The notes under the pieces were generated by a model, which was not told where the DNA came from, did no database searches, and saw nothing but the letters and a program-made list of their open reading frames with translations. Both the position numbers and the translations under genes were made by a program. From Thermoplasmatales archaeon (GTDB taxonomy: Archaea; Thermoplasmatota; E2; UBA202; JdFR-43), in contig JACIWA010000001.1 in the NCBI GenBank assembly GCA_014361195.1, positions 1-64,000 on the forward strand: a stretch of 64,000 nucleotides of DNA, in the 5' to 3' direction. Shown here piece after piece: positions 1-9,218 of the stretch; within the stretch, counting starts at the first letter, position 1, and each line of letters opens with the position of its first letter.

Positions 1-610
1 ACTCTTTTGGAGAAATTATAACCAAATCATAGCTTGAAGAAGATGTAAGCTTAGAGGGCTTATCATATCTTATTTTTATTTCAAAATTGCTTGCAAAATA
101 TATTTTGCTTTCTGATGGCTTATATTTTACTGGGAATAAATGAACTGTAACAAAAGTTACACGCTCCATTTTATCATTCAGCCCGCATCCAATGCGATAG
201 GAATACCATGAGCTTGGATAAATTTCATTGCTTGAATAAAATTCGGAATTCTTGGGATAGAAAGCATTTTCTAATGATAAAGGCAGGAGGGGCGGGGAAG
301 GACGGATTTCATTCTCTATTCTATATTCTTCTATATTTCTGGCGAACACATCTATGCTTTTAACATTTGCACCAAATTCTATTTCGAATGTCTTGCTTAT
401 TTTTGGTAAGACAGGATAGCCATCATTCATCAGATAAGAAGAGCCATCGATTTTTAATTCAATGTATTCTTCATCGTATTTTTCAATAGCAAGCTCTGGC
501 ACTGAAAAGCTATAGCTAATCATCTTTTCTCCGCCCTTCGCTATTGTTAAGCTCGCGAAGCAGAATAAAAATACAATTCCTGTAGCAATTATCTTCCTCT
601 TCATTTTCAT
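1..610 (-). CDS. Gingipain-like (C25) secreted peptidase, N-terminal part only
   Basis: The gene runs off the left edge, so only about 203 N-terminal residues are visible. It starts at ATG 610..608 (MKMKRKII), after an AAAGGG ribosome-binding sequence. A signal peptide (hydrophobic stretch IVFLFCFASLTIA) is followed by a propeptide-like beta-rich region with the PVLPKISK segment typical of C25 propeptides. The visible part ends at YDLVIISPKE, which is where the catalytic domain begins in this family. It parallels YEYLIITKSDF in the complete C25 protein at 21694-23778. The catalytic His and Cys lie outside the window, so activity cannot be judged. It is divergent from the gene at 694. The expected role is extracellular protein degradation. 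Confidence 0.75.
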   Translation of the reverse strand, partial: MKMKRKIIATGIVFLFCFASLTIAKGGEKMISYSFSVPELAIEKYDEEYIELKIDGSSYLMNDGYPVLPKISKTFEIEFGANVKSIDVFARNIEEYRIENEIRPSPPLLPLSLENAFYPKNSEFYSSNEIYPSSWYSYRIGCGLNDKMERVTFVTVHLFPVKYKPSESKIYFASNFEIKIRYDKPSKLTSSSSYDLVIISPKE

Positions 611-693
611 CCCTTTGGTAAATAGTTTATGTTTTTATATATTTTACTAATACAAATAGCAAATTTTTTAAGTATATCAAACATTATAAACAA

Positions 694-1407
694 ATGAAAA
701 AAATAAAGCCCGCAAGAAATACATTAATACTTTTCCTAGGTATAATTTTGATAATTTTTGTTATTTTAGTAGCCCCATCTATTTATAAGAGTTATAAGGA
801 AATATTGAACCCCAATCCAGATAGTGATGGTGATGGTATACCAGATAAGAATGATGCTTTTCCACATGACCCAAAGGAATGGAAGGATAGCGACGGAGAC
901 GGCATAGGAGATAATGCGGACTCCGACGATGATAATGATGGCGTGCTTGATGTATTTGATTATCTTCCATATGATGATGCAAAGATAAAAGTTGAGATAA
1001 GTAAGATAAGAATAAAAGATTATCCTCTTATTGGAGATAAGGCGGAAATATTTCTAAAGATATTTATAAATAATAAGGAATATAGATTTCCAGAAAAAGG
1101 TTATACTACTTTTGATATAGATAAGGATACTTATGTGGAGTGGAACGTAACTCAAGATGTGGATGACAGCATCGGTTATCATCAGGTAAGGATAGAAATG
1201 TATTATAAAACAATAATTGGAACAGATAAAAAAATTGATATAAATCCAAAAAGGGAAGAGGATATCATAAACATTTCGTACTATATAGGAAATAAAGTTG
1301 GGTATCAATATCCTGAGGGCAAAGATTATGCATGCTTTGATGGAAGCGACGATGGTTTAAAGGAGAGAGATGCAATGATTTGCTTCAGAATAATAACTGT
1401 AAGTTAA
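694..1407 (+). CDS. Membrane-anchored protein with thrombospondin type 3-like calcium repeats
   Basis: A protein of 237 residues. Residues about 10-30 form one hydrophobic segment, probably an uncleaved signal anchor. Residues about 42-95 hold acidic repeats (DSDGDGIPDKNDAFP, DSDGDGIGDNADSDDDNDG), the calcium-binding pattern of thrombospondin type 3 repeats. The remaining 140 residues are a beta-rich extracellular domain I do not recognise. The start is probably leaderless: the upstream 40 bases are AT-rich with no clear ribosome-binding site. It is divergent from the C25 gene at 610, with about 80 bases between them. The anchor and repeats are seen directly; surface location is inferred; the function is unknown. 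Confidence 0.7.
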   Translation: MKKIKPARNTLILFLGIILIIFVILVAPSIYKSYKEILNPNPDSDGDGIPDKNDAFPHDPKEWKDSDGDGIGDNADSDDDNDGVLDVFDYLPYDDAKIKVEISKIRIKDYPLIGDKAEIFLKIFINNKEYRFPEKGYTTFDIDKDTYVEWNVTQDVDDSIGYHQVRIEMYYKTIIGTDKKIDINPKREEDIINISYYIGNKVGYQYPEGKDYACFDGSDDGLKERDAMICFRIITVS

Positions 1408-1424
1408 TTATATATTCATGCTAA

Positions 1425-2033
1425 TATTTGGAAGCGTGTTTGGAAGAGATAATCCAATATCCTTCAGCTTAGCTATTCTTAGAGAGAAAATTGAGGTTTT
1501 TCGAAAAAGTATTTGTTTTAATCTTTTTTATTCCAGAAAATTTTTCTAAAATAATGCTTTCCACCACTGACATTACTATATTTTGTGATATGTCTTTCGA
1601 CATAAATGTAAGAAATGTTGCAATGGGAACAGTAACAGGCATAAATAGAATTTGCAAAAAATTTAGGGCTAAGTGAAGAAGACTGCTTTTTGGAAACATG
1701 ATTGCAAACCTTTTACTGATTTCCTTACAAATTTCAATTTTGCTTCTCATTGAGATATATGTTTTTAAATTAACTATTGTTGGCTCAACGGTGTTAGCAA
1801 CACTTTTTATTATAATTGGATTTTTTTAATGATCGGAATTAGTTTTCTAATCTCCTTACTTTCAAGAACACAGGAAGAGGCAAGCCAAATCGGATGCTGA
1901 TTAATTTTCCAATGATGTTTCTGGGGTATTTTTCCCAATTACCGGAGGATGGCTTTATTATGTTTCAAGAATTTTCCCATTAACATATATAAATGAGGCT
2001 TTAAGAAAAATAATGATTGAGGGAGCAAGCTTT
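1425..2033 (+). pseudogene. Decayed ABC-2 type transporter permease
   Basis: No single frame is open, but joined frames give a recognisable C-terminal half of an ABC-2 permease. The pieces are a segment around EFAKNLGLSEED, a membrane helix (LISLQISILLLIEIYVF), another helix (VLATLFIIIGFF), then GISFLISLLSRTQEEA, and the typical end GVFFPITGGWLYYVSRIFPL followed by TYINEALRKI. Several stops and frameshifts separate them. The last part runs into the start of the decayed ATPase, as if a deletion removed the gene junction. The open frame on the opposite strand (1469-1750) is an antisense shadow. The remnant once exported a lipid, drug or similar substrate together with the next gene. Confidence 0.7.
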
Positions 2034-2836
2034 TAGGAAAAAATACGGAAAACTAACAGCGGTAGATGAACTCTCATTTGAAGTAGAGGAAGGAGAAATT
2101 TTTGGCTTCCTTGGCCCGAATGGGGCGGGAAAAACAACAACGATAAAAATGCCCACATGCCAAATTTTGCCCACGAGCGGGAAAGCAAAAATTTTTGACT
2201 ATGACACAATGAAGGATAGAGATAAGATTAAGAAAATTATAGGTATTTTGCCTCAGGAAGGAAAATTAAATGAATTGCTGACTGCGGAGCAGAACATATA
2301 TTTTTATGGAATGCTATATGAAATGAGCAGAGCGGAAATAAAAGAAAGAGCAAAAGAATTGCTATCACTAATGGAACTTGAAAATAGAAGAAAGGATCTT
2401 GTAAAAAATTTTTCTGGGGGTATGAAACAAAGATTAAATTTTATCCTTTCAATCATTCACAGCCCAAAAATAGTATTCCTCGATGAGCCAACCCTTGGGC
2501 TGGATCCGCAAGCAAAGAGTGGCAATAATCGATGAAGGAAAAATACTGGCGATAGGTAACCCCTCTGAAATTAAAAAAATTGTTGAAAAAGAGAAGATAG
2601 TAGAAATATACATAGATTATGAACCTCACCTTATAGAGGATATTAAAAGCATTAAAGATGTGAAGCATCTGGCTTATAAGAATGAAAAACTTGTTGTAAC
2701 GGTAAAAGACAGGAAAGGGCTTTTGAGAGATATAACTGAAAAACTTTCAGATAGAAATATAAAGGCAATTGCTACAGTTGAACCAACTCTTGAAGATGTT
2801 TTCATTTATTTGACAGGAAAAAAACTAAGAGATTAA
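2034..2836 (+). pseudogene. Broken ABC transporter ATPase (ABC-2/NatA type)
   Basis: The first frame (to 2535) carries Walker A GPNGAGKTTTIK, the signature FSGGMKQRL and Walker B/D-loop IVFLDEPTLGLDP, then goes out of frame. A second frame from about 2505 to 2836 continues with RVAIIDEGKILAIGNP and the C-terminal domain typical of DrrA/NatA-type ATPases, ending TLEDVFIYLTGKKLRD. The missing stretch between D-loop and RVAIIDEG would hold the H-loop histidine, so roughly 40 codons were deleted with a frameshift. The N-terminus is also lost: the frame enters at RKKYGKLTAV without the usual initiator segment. With the upstream permease remnant this is a dead two-gene exporter. Confidence 0.85.
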
Positions 2837-2858
2837 TATATTGAATTCTTATAATTGT

Positions 2859-3692
2859 ATGCGAGTTATAGATGGAAAGGCACTGGCAAAAAAAATTGAA
2901 GAAAAAATAAAGGAAAAAATAAAGGAAAAAGTAAAAGATAAGGAAATAAAAATTGTGACTTTTGTCATTGGCAATAATGAAGAATCACTCCTTTTTGCAA
3001 ATTTAAAAGATAATGCCTGCAAAAGAGTTGGAATCGATCATGAAATCATAGGGTTTGATTTTATAAAGCAAGATGATTTTGAAAAAGAAATTGAGAAATT
3101 GAATAAGGACGGGAGGGTGAGTGGAATAAATATCCAGCTTCCATTGCCTCCGAAGCTGGATTATAATAAATTGATAAGCAAAATTGATTATAGGAAGGAT
3201 ATAGAAGGAATGCATCCTTTAAATATAGGAAAAATTATTCTCGGGGAAGAAGATATTTTGCCATCCACACCAAAGGCAATTTTGAAGATAATAGAAAATG
3301 AAAAGATACTTTTAAAGGGAAAAAATGTTGTTATAGTAAATCATAGCAAAATAATTGGAAAACCCCTTGCAATTTTGTTGCTTAACAGGGATGCAACTGT
3401 AAGCGTGTGTCATGTTTATACAGATGATTTAAAAAAATACACCAGGAAAGCGGATTTGCTTATAACCGCAACAGGTGTAAAAGGACTTATAAAAGAGGAG
3501 CACATAAAGGAGGATTGTATAATAATTGATGCGGGCATAAAAAAAGAAAACGGGAAAATATATGGAGATGTTGATGAGGGCGCGGCAAAAAAAGCGATTG
3601 CATTCACGCCTGTGCCGGGCGGGGTGGGGCCTGTTACAATTGCGTGCATGCTTGAAAATGCGGTAATTGCTTATGAAAAAATTCATAAATAG
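2859..3692 (+). CDS. folD: Bifunctional methylenetetrahydrofolate dehydrogenase/cyclohydrolase FolD
   Basis: The product interconverts 5,10-methylene-, 5,10-methenyl- and 10-formyl-tetrahydrofolate in the cytosol. Family landmarks are seen: GINIQLPLPPKLD (substrate site), DYRKDIEGMHPLN, the Rossmann segment with HSKIIGKPLAILLLNRDATV, and the C-terminal FTPVPGGVGPVTIACMLEN. The start ATG 2859 (MRVIDGKAL) is preferred over the TTG at 2841, because FolD proteins begin close to IDGKALA and are about 280 residues long; this choice gives 277. It follows the dead ABC exporter and precedes a small site-2 protease by 17 bases. The gene is lysine-rich near the N-terminus (KEKIKEKVKDKE) but otherwise intact. 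Confidence 0.95.
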   Translation: MRVIDGKALAKKIEEKIKEKIKEKVKDKEIKIVTFVIGNNEESLLFANLKDNACKRVGIDHEIIGFDFIKQDDFEKEIEKLNKDGRVSGINIQLPLPPKLDYNKLISKIDYRKDIEGMHPLNIGKIILGEEDILPSTPKAILKIIENEKILLKGKNVVIVNHSKIIGKPLAILLLNRDATVSVCHVYTDDLKKYTRKADLLITATGVKGLIKEEHIKEDCIIIDAGIKKENGKIYGDVDEGAAKKAIAFTPVPGGVGPVTIACMLENAVIAYEKIHK

Positions 3693-3709
3693 TTTGGTGT
3701 TTTCCAGCG

Positions 3710-4330
3710 ATGAGGGCCTATTATTCTTTCTATGAAATGCCTGCGGTAAAGCCGAAAATGAGTTTTAGCAAGGAGGAGATAAAGCATCTTTTGATTTCAA
3801 TATTTTTGCTCGGCTTAGCATTTTCCATTGCAAATTCATTTCCAATCCATAAAAATTTTTCGCTTTTTGTCCGTCTTTTGCCTTTTTCATTCCTTGCAGT
3901 TTTAACCGCATTTGCCTTTCATGAAATAGCTCATAAATATGCGGGAATAAGATATGGCTATTGGTCGGAATATAGAATGTTTCCTTTTGGATTACTTCTT
4001 GCAATTCTTTTCAGTTTCCTAGGCTTTGTTTTTGCAGCTCCGGGAGCGGTGCAAATATTTGGCTTTCCTACAAGAGAGCAATCGGGTAAAATTTCAATGG
4101 CGGGCCCTCTTTCAAACATATTGGTTTCCGCTTTATTCCTAGCAATTTCTAAAGTAACTAAAATAGAGTTGCTAATTCTTATAGCTTCAATAAATGCGTT
4201 TCTTGCGATTTTCAATCTTATACCTATTCCCCCTCTCGATGGCATAAAAATTTTGTCATGGAATATGCCTGTATGGGTTGCAATGTTAGCATCTTCAGCA
4301 ATCCTCCTTTTCCTCTCCTTCCCTTTTTAA
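3710..4330 (+). CDS. Small site-2 type metalloprotease (M50 family)
   Basis: A 206-residue integral membrane protein with about five hydrophobic segments. The zinc motif HEIAH is near residue 71, inside a membrane segment, and the second metal-ligand motif NLIPIPPLDG is near residue 172. This is the reduced core topology of M50/site-2 proteases, with no PDZ domain. Such enzymes cut transmembrane segments of regulators, or act in membrane protein turnover. The substrate is unknown. It follows folD closely and may be co-transcribed. A larger M50 protein with a different architecture is encoded at 47779-49263, so the two probably have different targets. Confidence 0.85.
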   Translation: MRAYYSFYEMPAVKPKMSFSKEEIKHLLISIFLLGLAFSIANSFPIHKNFSLFVRLLPFSFLAVLTAFAFHEIAHKYAGIRYGYWSEYRMFPFGLLLAILFSFLGFVFAAPGAVQIFGFPTREQSGKISMAGPLSNILVSALFLAISKVTKIELLILIASINAFLAIFNLIPIPPLDGIKILSWNMPVWVAMLASSAILLFLSFPF

Positions 4331-4367
4331 CCGCAAAAAATAAAAAAGTTTTAGCCCTTATATTCAG

Positions 4368-4441
4368 GCCGCCTTGGCTCAGCCGGGTTAGAGCGATTCC
4401 TTGGTAAGGAATAGGTCCCGGGTTCGAATCCCGGAGGCGGC
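4368..4441 (+). tRNA. tRNA-Thr (anticodon GGT)
   Basis: A 74-nt cloverleaf. The acceptor stem GCCGCCT pairs with AGGCGGC; the D-arm contains GGCTCAGCCGGGTTAGAGC; the anticodon stem ATTCC/GGAAT encloses loop TTGGTAA with anticodon GGT; the T-arm is CCCGG-GTTCGAAT-CCCGG. There is no intron and CCA is not encoded. An A/T-rich stretch at about 4335-4352 sits at the right distance for a TATA element, and TTTT follows the 3' end. Confidence 0.97.
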
Positions 4442-4634
4442 TTTTAACTTTAATAAGTTTTAAAATAATAAATTATTTTTCTGCCAACCTAAAGAAAAAA
4501 AATTTTTGCTGTGACTGAAATAGGAGATACAAAATTGGTGCAATAAAAGAAGTTTTAGGAGGATGGAAGTAGGAAAAATTTCTTGACAACAAAAATATAG
4601 AAAACTATTTATACCTATCTAAGACCCCTCCCCT

Positions 4635-4735
4635 CATTTATATACCACATGAAGGATTATTATCAAGAGCATGTAAATAAAGCGCCCTAATGCGGGCACA
4701 TGCGTTTCAATCCCCCTCCCTCCCTCTTTTTTAAT
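4635..4735 (+). other. Possible small structured RNA in a gene-poor stretch
   Basis: In the 1.2 kb without an intact gene between tRNA-Thr and 5653, this segment has a TATA-like ATTTATATAC (about 4637-4645). About 25 bases on there is an inverted repeat: GCATGT (4669-4674) with ACATGC (4698-4703), and GCCC (4684-4687) with GGGC (4694-4697) stacked inside it. A pyrimidine tract ending in six T residues follows (about 4715-4732). This fits a short transcript with one bulged hairpin. No known RNA family is recognised. A 13-codon frame (ATG at 4649) is also present and may be chance. Confidence 0.25.
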
Positions 4736-4756
4736 GTTTTGGTTTAGGCTATAGTT

Positions 4757-5640
4757 TAAAGTTTTCTATTTTTTATCCTGCCCTTCAGTAGTCTATCATT
4801 TATATGCTCCGCTATTTTTACTGCATCTTCTTTTCATCTCCACCGATCCCATGCGATACTGCTCCTACCTATTGCTCGCATTCTCGTCTTTTATCTCATT
4901 TATTAGGTTAAAAGCTTCTTCAAATCCGCCGATTCTAATTCATCGGACAATAAATCTCTTCTTCATCCAGTAATCAAAATTCAACATACCTTTCTGATAG
5001 CAATTGAGAAAATCTCTCCTCAACTCTTTCCCTCTCCTTTATCATTTCCATTATTCATCATATTCAAGCATAACAAATATAAGGAATGCAAGCCATTCTT
5101 TGATCAATATCTTCCAGCATTTCCCAAATTCTCCATAAAAGAAGCAATCTTTGCCATTGAGCAAAACCCTTTCATAACTATCTTTTCCTTCATTGTCAAT
5201 CCAAAATGCTTTTTCAGCAAGTCAAAATACCTCTTTTTATTTGCAATATTAGCCAGGGATAGAGCTTCATATCTCTTTTCCTTTATATTTTTTATTTCTT
5301 TCATTGCATGTTTCAAAAGTTTCATGGCTTCTTCTCTTTCATTAACCTCGTACACCATTTCCTCCGCTTCTTTAAGCAATTTATTTGCCTCCTCGGTTTT
5401 TCTCAGGCACCATCATGCGGAGTGCGAGAAAATAAAGGAGAATAACTCCTATCCTTTTTCCTTCAGTATTTCGCGTTACCTTTCCAGTAATTCAAGGGCT
5501 TCTTTTCTGTTTTCTTCTCTTTCAAAGCCATTTTTCTCAGGCAAATCTTGGCTATATCATCAAAATTTATCATCTCAAAAACTTTCACCAATTTTATCAC
5601 ACAGGAATGAGGGAAAATCTTGAATATATACTTTGCAGTT
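4757..5640 (-). pseudogene. Decayed alpha-helical repeat (TPR-like) protein gene
   Basis: Scattered minus-strand pieces in different frames share one style of degenerate helix repeat. Examples are GGFEEAFNLINEIKDENARA and EDAVKIAEHINDRLLKG (about 4780-4930), AMKLLKHAMKEIKNIKEKRY followed by EALSLANIA (open from 5104 to 5379), and ENRKEALELLER with FEMINFDDIAKICLRKMAL (about 5470-5590). Stops and frameshifts break the gene at least four times. The pattern resembles archaeal TPR/Sel1-like proteins made of about 30-residue units. The 91-codon piece at 5104-5379 is the longest open part and is unlikely to work alone. Confidence 0.5.
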
Positions 5641-5652
5641 AAGTTAGAATTT

Positions 5653-6924
5653 TTAAGGTTCTTTAATCAGTTCAAATAAGTTAAAGTAGTGATATGGTGT
5701 TGAAGAAGCTATTTTATCTCTTTCTGCAAAACTTACAACAAAATCCCCTGTTTCAGGGCATGCAATCCACATATTCCATGCTCTATTGAAACTTGTTCCT
5801 TCCGCAAGCCATATCAATATTTTTAAAAGCAAATCACTATCTCCTCTATAAGTGCTCTGGAAAATTTCCATGGAATTGTTTAAACCAAACCTTCCGTAAT
5901 TATCCTCTACCATTTTGCTTACCACTTTGTAGCTCCTCCATATCACAAAAAACGGGTCATTCTCTGTAAATATTCTTATAAATCCTTTCAGCCCAGAAGG
6001 ATCATAATGCTTCCTTTGAGTTTTTGCAATCTCAGGGTAGATGAAAAAATTTGTCCTCCTCACAACTTCCTTAATTTGCCAGAAAGGAGGAATTGCTTCT
6101 GTGGCATCATCATATGTTCCAACATAATAATGGCCTGCACTCACCTCAACCGCATAGCCAACTGGTATTTTCGCATCAGATAAAATAAAGTTCCATCCCG
6201 CGGTATTATTTTTTACTAAATATCCTATCGCCTCCTCTATGGATGAAACATGGTCAAGCACCATTGCAACTTTTATTACCTCAGGAGTGCCATAGAAGGT
6301 TGAATCATTGCTCCAGCATACTTGCATTCCAACAGCAATTCCTCTCTCATTAAATCCGCCTCCTCCGTGCAATGAGCCAGCAAAAGAAGGAGAAACAGAT
6401 GCGTATCCATTTTTCGGTTTCCTTACTATAAGAACAGAATTTTCATGCACATATTTCCCGGTTACTGGATCCTTTATATCCATCGGTAAATCGAAGCTTC
6501 TAAAATGATATAGTTTTCCATCGGAAGTAGCATTTCCCCATGCAGAAATACCAAAGCAGCCCATTCCCCAGGTAGCAACTGACATATAAGCAACAATCAC
6601 ATCATTAAACTCTACTCCCGACCCATCTGCAATACCCCTCAGCTCCTCAATATATTCTTCTGGTATGTAATTTTTTGTAATATTCCACATTTCAAGTAAA
6701 TACTCATAGTTTGAGCATTGACTCAAAAAAGCTCTTATATTTTCCCTTATCTCATTTCTCAATAGAAAGCCATGCTGATAACCCATTTCATAATTTGTTC
6801 CACCTATATGTAAAATTTTAACCCCTTCTCTTTCTTCAAGCCATCCGCCACAATTGCTCCTAGCAAAAAGGGGCGAGGCAAGAAGTATAACAAGCATAAA
6901 TGTTATCAACTTTCTCTCACTCAT
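5653..6924 (-). CDS. Secreted Ntn-hydrolase of the C45/acyltransferase-like family
   Basis: A 423-residue protein with an N-terminal signal peptide (LITFMLVILLASPLFA). The body matches the isopenicillin-N acyltransferase / phospholipase B-like Ntn-hydrolase fold. A GGTNYEMGYQHGFLL segment comes early, and the candidate nucleophile Cys near residue 123 lies in WGMGCFGISAWG. The downstream strands are HFRSFDLP, SFAGSLHGGGGFNERGIAVG and NFILSDAKIPVGYAVEVS. In this family, cleavage before the Cys exposes the catalytic N-terminus. The likely reaction is hydrolysis or transfer of an amide-linked acyl group outside the cell; the substrate is unknown. It stands alone, divergent from pyrG. Confidence 0.75.
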   Translation of the reverse strand: MSERKLITFMLVILLASPLFARSNCGGWLEEREGVKILHIGGTNYEMGYQHGFLLRNEIRENIRAFLSQCSNYEYLLEMWNITKNYIPEEYIEELRGIADGSGVEFNDVIVAYMSVATWGMGCFGISAWGNATSDGKLYHFRSFDLPMDIKDPVTGKYVHENSVLIVRKPKNGYASVSPSFAGSLHGGGGFNERGIAVGMQVCWSNDSTFYGTPEVIKVAMVLDHVSSIEEAIGYLVKNNTAGWNFILSDAKIPVGYAVEVSAGHYYVGTYDDATEAIPPFWQIKEVVRRTNFFIYPEIAKTQRKHYDPSGLKGFIRIFTENDPFFVIWRSYKVVSKMVEDNYGRFGLNNSMEIFQSTYRGDSDLLLKILIWLAEGTSFNRAWNMWIACPETGDFVVSFAERDKIASSTPYHYFNLFELIKEP

Positions 6925-7023
6925 GAGAGGGCATATAAAAATAATATTTAATTTTTTTCAGAAACTCAAAGGAGTTATGGAATTAAAAGCGCAAATTCTT
7001 TTAACCAATTTTCTATTATTGGT

Positions 7024-8616
7024 ATGCCGAAATATATTGGAATAACCGGAGGGGTTTTATCAGGCTTGGGAAAAGGAATAATCACTTCTTCAATTGGCTT
7101 ACTCTTAAAAAGCAGGGGCTATAATGTTACAGCAATAAAAATAGATCCTTATATAAATTGTGATGCGGGAACAATGAATCCCTATCAGCATGGAGAAGTT
7201 TTTGTTCTCTCGGATGGGGGAGAAGTTGATCTTGATCTGGGCAATTATGAAAGATTTTTGGATATAAATCTTAAAAGAGATAACAATATCACTACAGGGA
7301 AAATATATAAAAATGTTATTGAAAAAGAGAGAAAGGGAGAATATTTAGGAAAAACTGTTCAAATTGTTCCTCACATTACCGATGAAATAAAGGGGTGGAT
7401 AAGAAGGGTTGCGAAAGAAAGCGGGGCGGATTTTTGCCTTATTGAAATAGGTGGCACAGTAGGAGATATAGAATCAATGCCTTTCCTTGAATCAATGAGA
7501 CAGCTTTATATAGAAGAGGGGCGTGAAAATGTTCTATTTGTTCATACAACCCTTGTCCCTGTTTTGCAAGTTGTTGGAGAGCAGAAAACAAAACCAACAC
7601 AGCATAGCGTTAAGGAGCTGAGAGCAATAGGAATAAATCCAGATATTATAGTCGGGAGAAGCATTAAAGAGCTGAGCAAGGAAACAAAGGAAAAAATTTC
7701 TCTTTTCTGCAATGTGCCAGTTGAAGGAGTATTTTCCTCTCCAGATGTTGGAAACATATATGAAATACCTCTTCTTTTAGAAAAACAGGGCTTATCCCAT
7801 TATATAATGAAGAGATTCAACATTCCTTACAAGGAAGCAGATCTGGAAGAATGGAAAAATTTTGTTGAGCGAATGAACAATGTGAAGAAAGAGGTAAGCA
7901 TAGCAATTGTTGGAAAATATACTCATCTTGCAGATTCATATCTGAGCATAATAGAAGCCTTTCATCATGCGGGCTCTAAAAATAGGACAAAAGTAAATAT
8001 TGTATGGGTTGAGGCGGAAGAGCTAGAAAGAGGAAAAACAAACGCCCTTGAAGGAGTGGATGGAATTCTTGTGCCAGGGGGCTTTGGCGTGAGGGGGGCG
8101 GAGGGAAAGATAAGGGCGATTAATTTTGCGAGAGAGAAGGAGAAGCCATTTTTGGGTATATGCTTTGGGTTTCAGCTGGCAATTGTTGAGTATGGAAGGA
8201 ATGTGATAGGGCTTGATTGCAATTCACTGGAAATGGATAATAAAACGAGGCATCCGATAATAACATTATTGCCGGAGCAGAGAGGAATTGATAAGATGGG
8301 AGGGACAATGAGGCTTGGAGAAGATGAAATAGTAATAAAAGAAAATACCCTCGCCCACAGGCTTTATGGAAAGGAAAAAATTTATGAAAGGCACCGCCAC
8401 CGCTATGAAGTAAATCCGGATTATTTTGAAATACTTGAGAAAAATGGGATTGTTTTCTCTGGATTTTCTGGAAAAAGAGTTGAAATAATTGAGTTGCCAT
8501 CTCATCCTTACTTTATAGCTTCTCAATTTCATCCTGAATTCACATCTCGCCCGTTGAAGCCATCTCCTCTTTTTGATGGCCTTGTAAGAGCATCTAATAA
8601 ACAGTTACTCCCATAA
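7024..8616 (+). CDS. pyrG: CTP synthase
   Basis: A 530-residue enzyme making CTP from UTP, ATP and glutamine. The N-terminal synthase domain starts with [18 protein letters not shown] and contains [20 protein letters not shown]. The C-terminal class I glutaminase domain holds the nucleophile Cys near residue 380 (GICFGFQLA) and the His/Glu pair in HPEFTSRP. Length and motif order are normal. The ATG at 7024 directly precedes the canonical start. The stop overlaps the convergent ACT-regulator gene by 23 bases. This is a housekeeping pyrimidine-synthesis gene. Confidence 0.98.
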   Translation: MPKYIGITGGVLSGLGKGIITSSIGLLLKSRGYNVTAIKIDPYINCDAGTMNPYQHGEVFVLSDGGEVDLDLGNYERFLDINLKRDNNITTGKIYKNVIEKERKGEYLGKTVQIVPHITDEIKGWIRRVAKESGADFCLIEIGGTVGDIESMPFLESMRQLYIEEGRENVLFVHTTLVPVLQVVGEQKTKPTQHSVKELRAIGINPDIIVGRSIKELSKETKEKISLFCNVPVEGVFSSPDVGNIYEIPLLLEKQGLSHYIMKRFNIPYKEADLEEWKNFVERMNNVKKEVSIAIVGKYTHLADSYLSIIEAFHHAGSKNRTKVNIVWVEAEELERGKTNALEGVDGILVPGGFGVRGAEGKIRAINFAREKEKPFLGICFGFQLAIVEYGRNVIGLDCNSLEMDNKTRHPIITLLPEQRGIDKMGGTMRLGEDEIVIKENTLAHRLYGKEKIYERHRHRYEVNPDYFEILEKNGIVFSGFSGKRVEIIELPSHPYFIASQFHPEFTSRPLKPSPLFDGLVRASNKQLLP

Positions 8617-9091
8617 CCCCTCTTGCTTTCCTCAATTTTTTTATCAGCTTTGCTGGAACTGGCTTTTCTGTTACAATAAAAAGCTTTGGCTCTTCACTAA
8701 TCATATAGTCATCTACATTTGCCTGCCTTATGCTTATTCCTTCTCCTGCAATTATCTCAGAAACACTTGCAAGTATTCCGGGCATTGAAGCATCTTTTGG
8801 TATTATCTCTATAACACCCCATCCCATTTTTGGAGCAAGCAATTTAAAACTGCATGTTGGCATCAGATTTGAAAAAATTTTTCTCAGCTCCCTGTTTTTT
8901 TCAATTATTTCAACGGTATTCATTACAACTCTTCTATCAACATTTATTGCTCTCGCAATTTTTGAAAAAGAAAGCTCTATGTTTCCACAATAAACTTTTC
9001 CTTTTATAACACTCAGCCCATATGAAAGAAATAGTTGAATAACCTTTTGCTGTGCTTGTCCTCCAAAATAAGAGATAATTTTTTTCCACAT
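8594..9091 (-). CDS. ACT-domain transcriptional regulator (COG2150-like)
   Basis: With the start chosen at ATG 9091 (MWKKIISYF) the protein has 165 residues. An N-terminal helix-turn-helix-like half ([18 protein letters not shown]) is followed by an ACT domain ([20 protein letters not shown], then a second half ending [11 protein letters not shown]). This matches archaeal predicted regulators of amino acid metabolism, in which the ACT domain binds an amino acid. The frame is open upstream to TTG 9136, but that region overlaps the repeated operator-like elements, so the shorter start is preferred. It is divergent from trpB2, which suggests it controls trpB2 and itself in response to tryptophan or another amino acid. 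That link is inference. Confidence 0.75.
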   Translation of the reverse strand: MWKKIISYFGGQAQQKVIQLFLSYGLSVIKGKVYCGNIELSFSKIARAINVDRRVVMNTVEIIEKNRELRKIFSNLMPTCSFKLLAPKMGWGVIEIIPKDASMPGILASVSEIIAGEGISIRQANVDDYMISEEPKLFIVTEKPVPAKLIKKLRKARGVMGVTVY

Positions 9092-9128
9092 GCTAATAAT
9101 GTCTAATAAATTAAAATAATTTGCTACC

Positions 9129-9180
9129 ATGAACAAAAATTTTCTATTATGAACAAAAATATACTTTAATGAACAAATTT
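9129..9180. promoter_or_regulatory. Three operator-like direct repeats spaced exactly 20 bp
   Basis: ATGAACAAAAAT occurs at 9129-9140 and 9149-9160, and ATGAACAAATTT at 9169-9180. The period is exactly 20 bp, about two DNA turns, so the copies face the same side. They lie between the divergent ACT regulator (start about 9091) and trpB2 (start 9219), just upstream of the trpB2 TATA-like sequence TTAAATATTA (9192-9201). A weaker similar stretch, ATACAAAAAT, follows at 9181-9190. This layout fits cooperative binding by the neighbouring regulator. Confidence 0.6.
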
Positions 9181-9218
9181 ATACAAAAATGTTAAATATT
9201 ACTATTTAATTCATTTTT

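Noticed and set aside
1469-1750. 93-codon open frame on the minus strand
   Set aside because: It is antisense to the decayed ABC-2 permease, whose plus-strand pieces match the family.
4698-4715. ACATGCGTTTCAATCCCC resembles the 3' end of many CRISPR repeats
   Set aside because: It occurs once, with no second copy or regular spacing nearby and no cas genes in the window; part of it is explained by the hairpin and pyrimidine tract.
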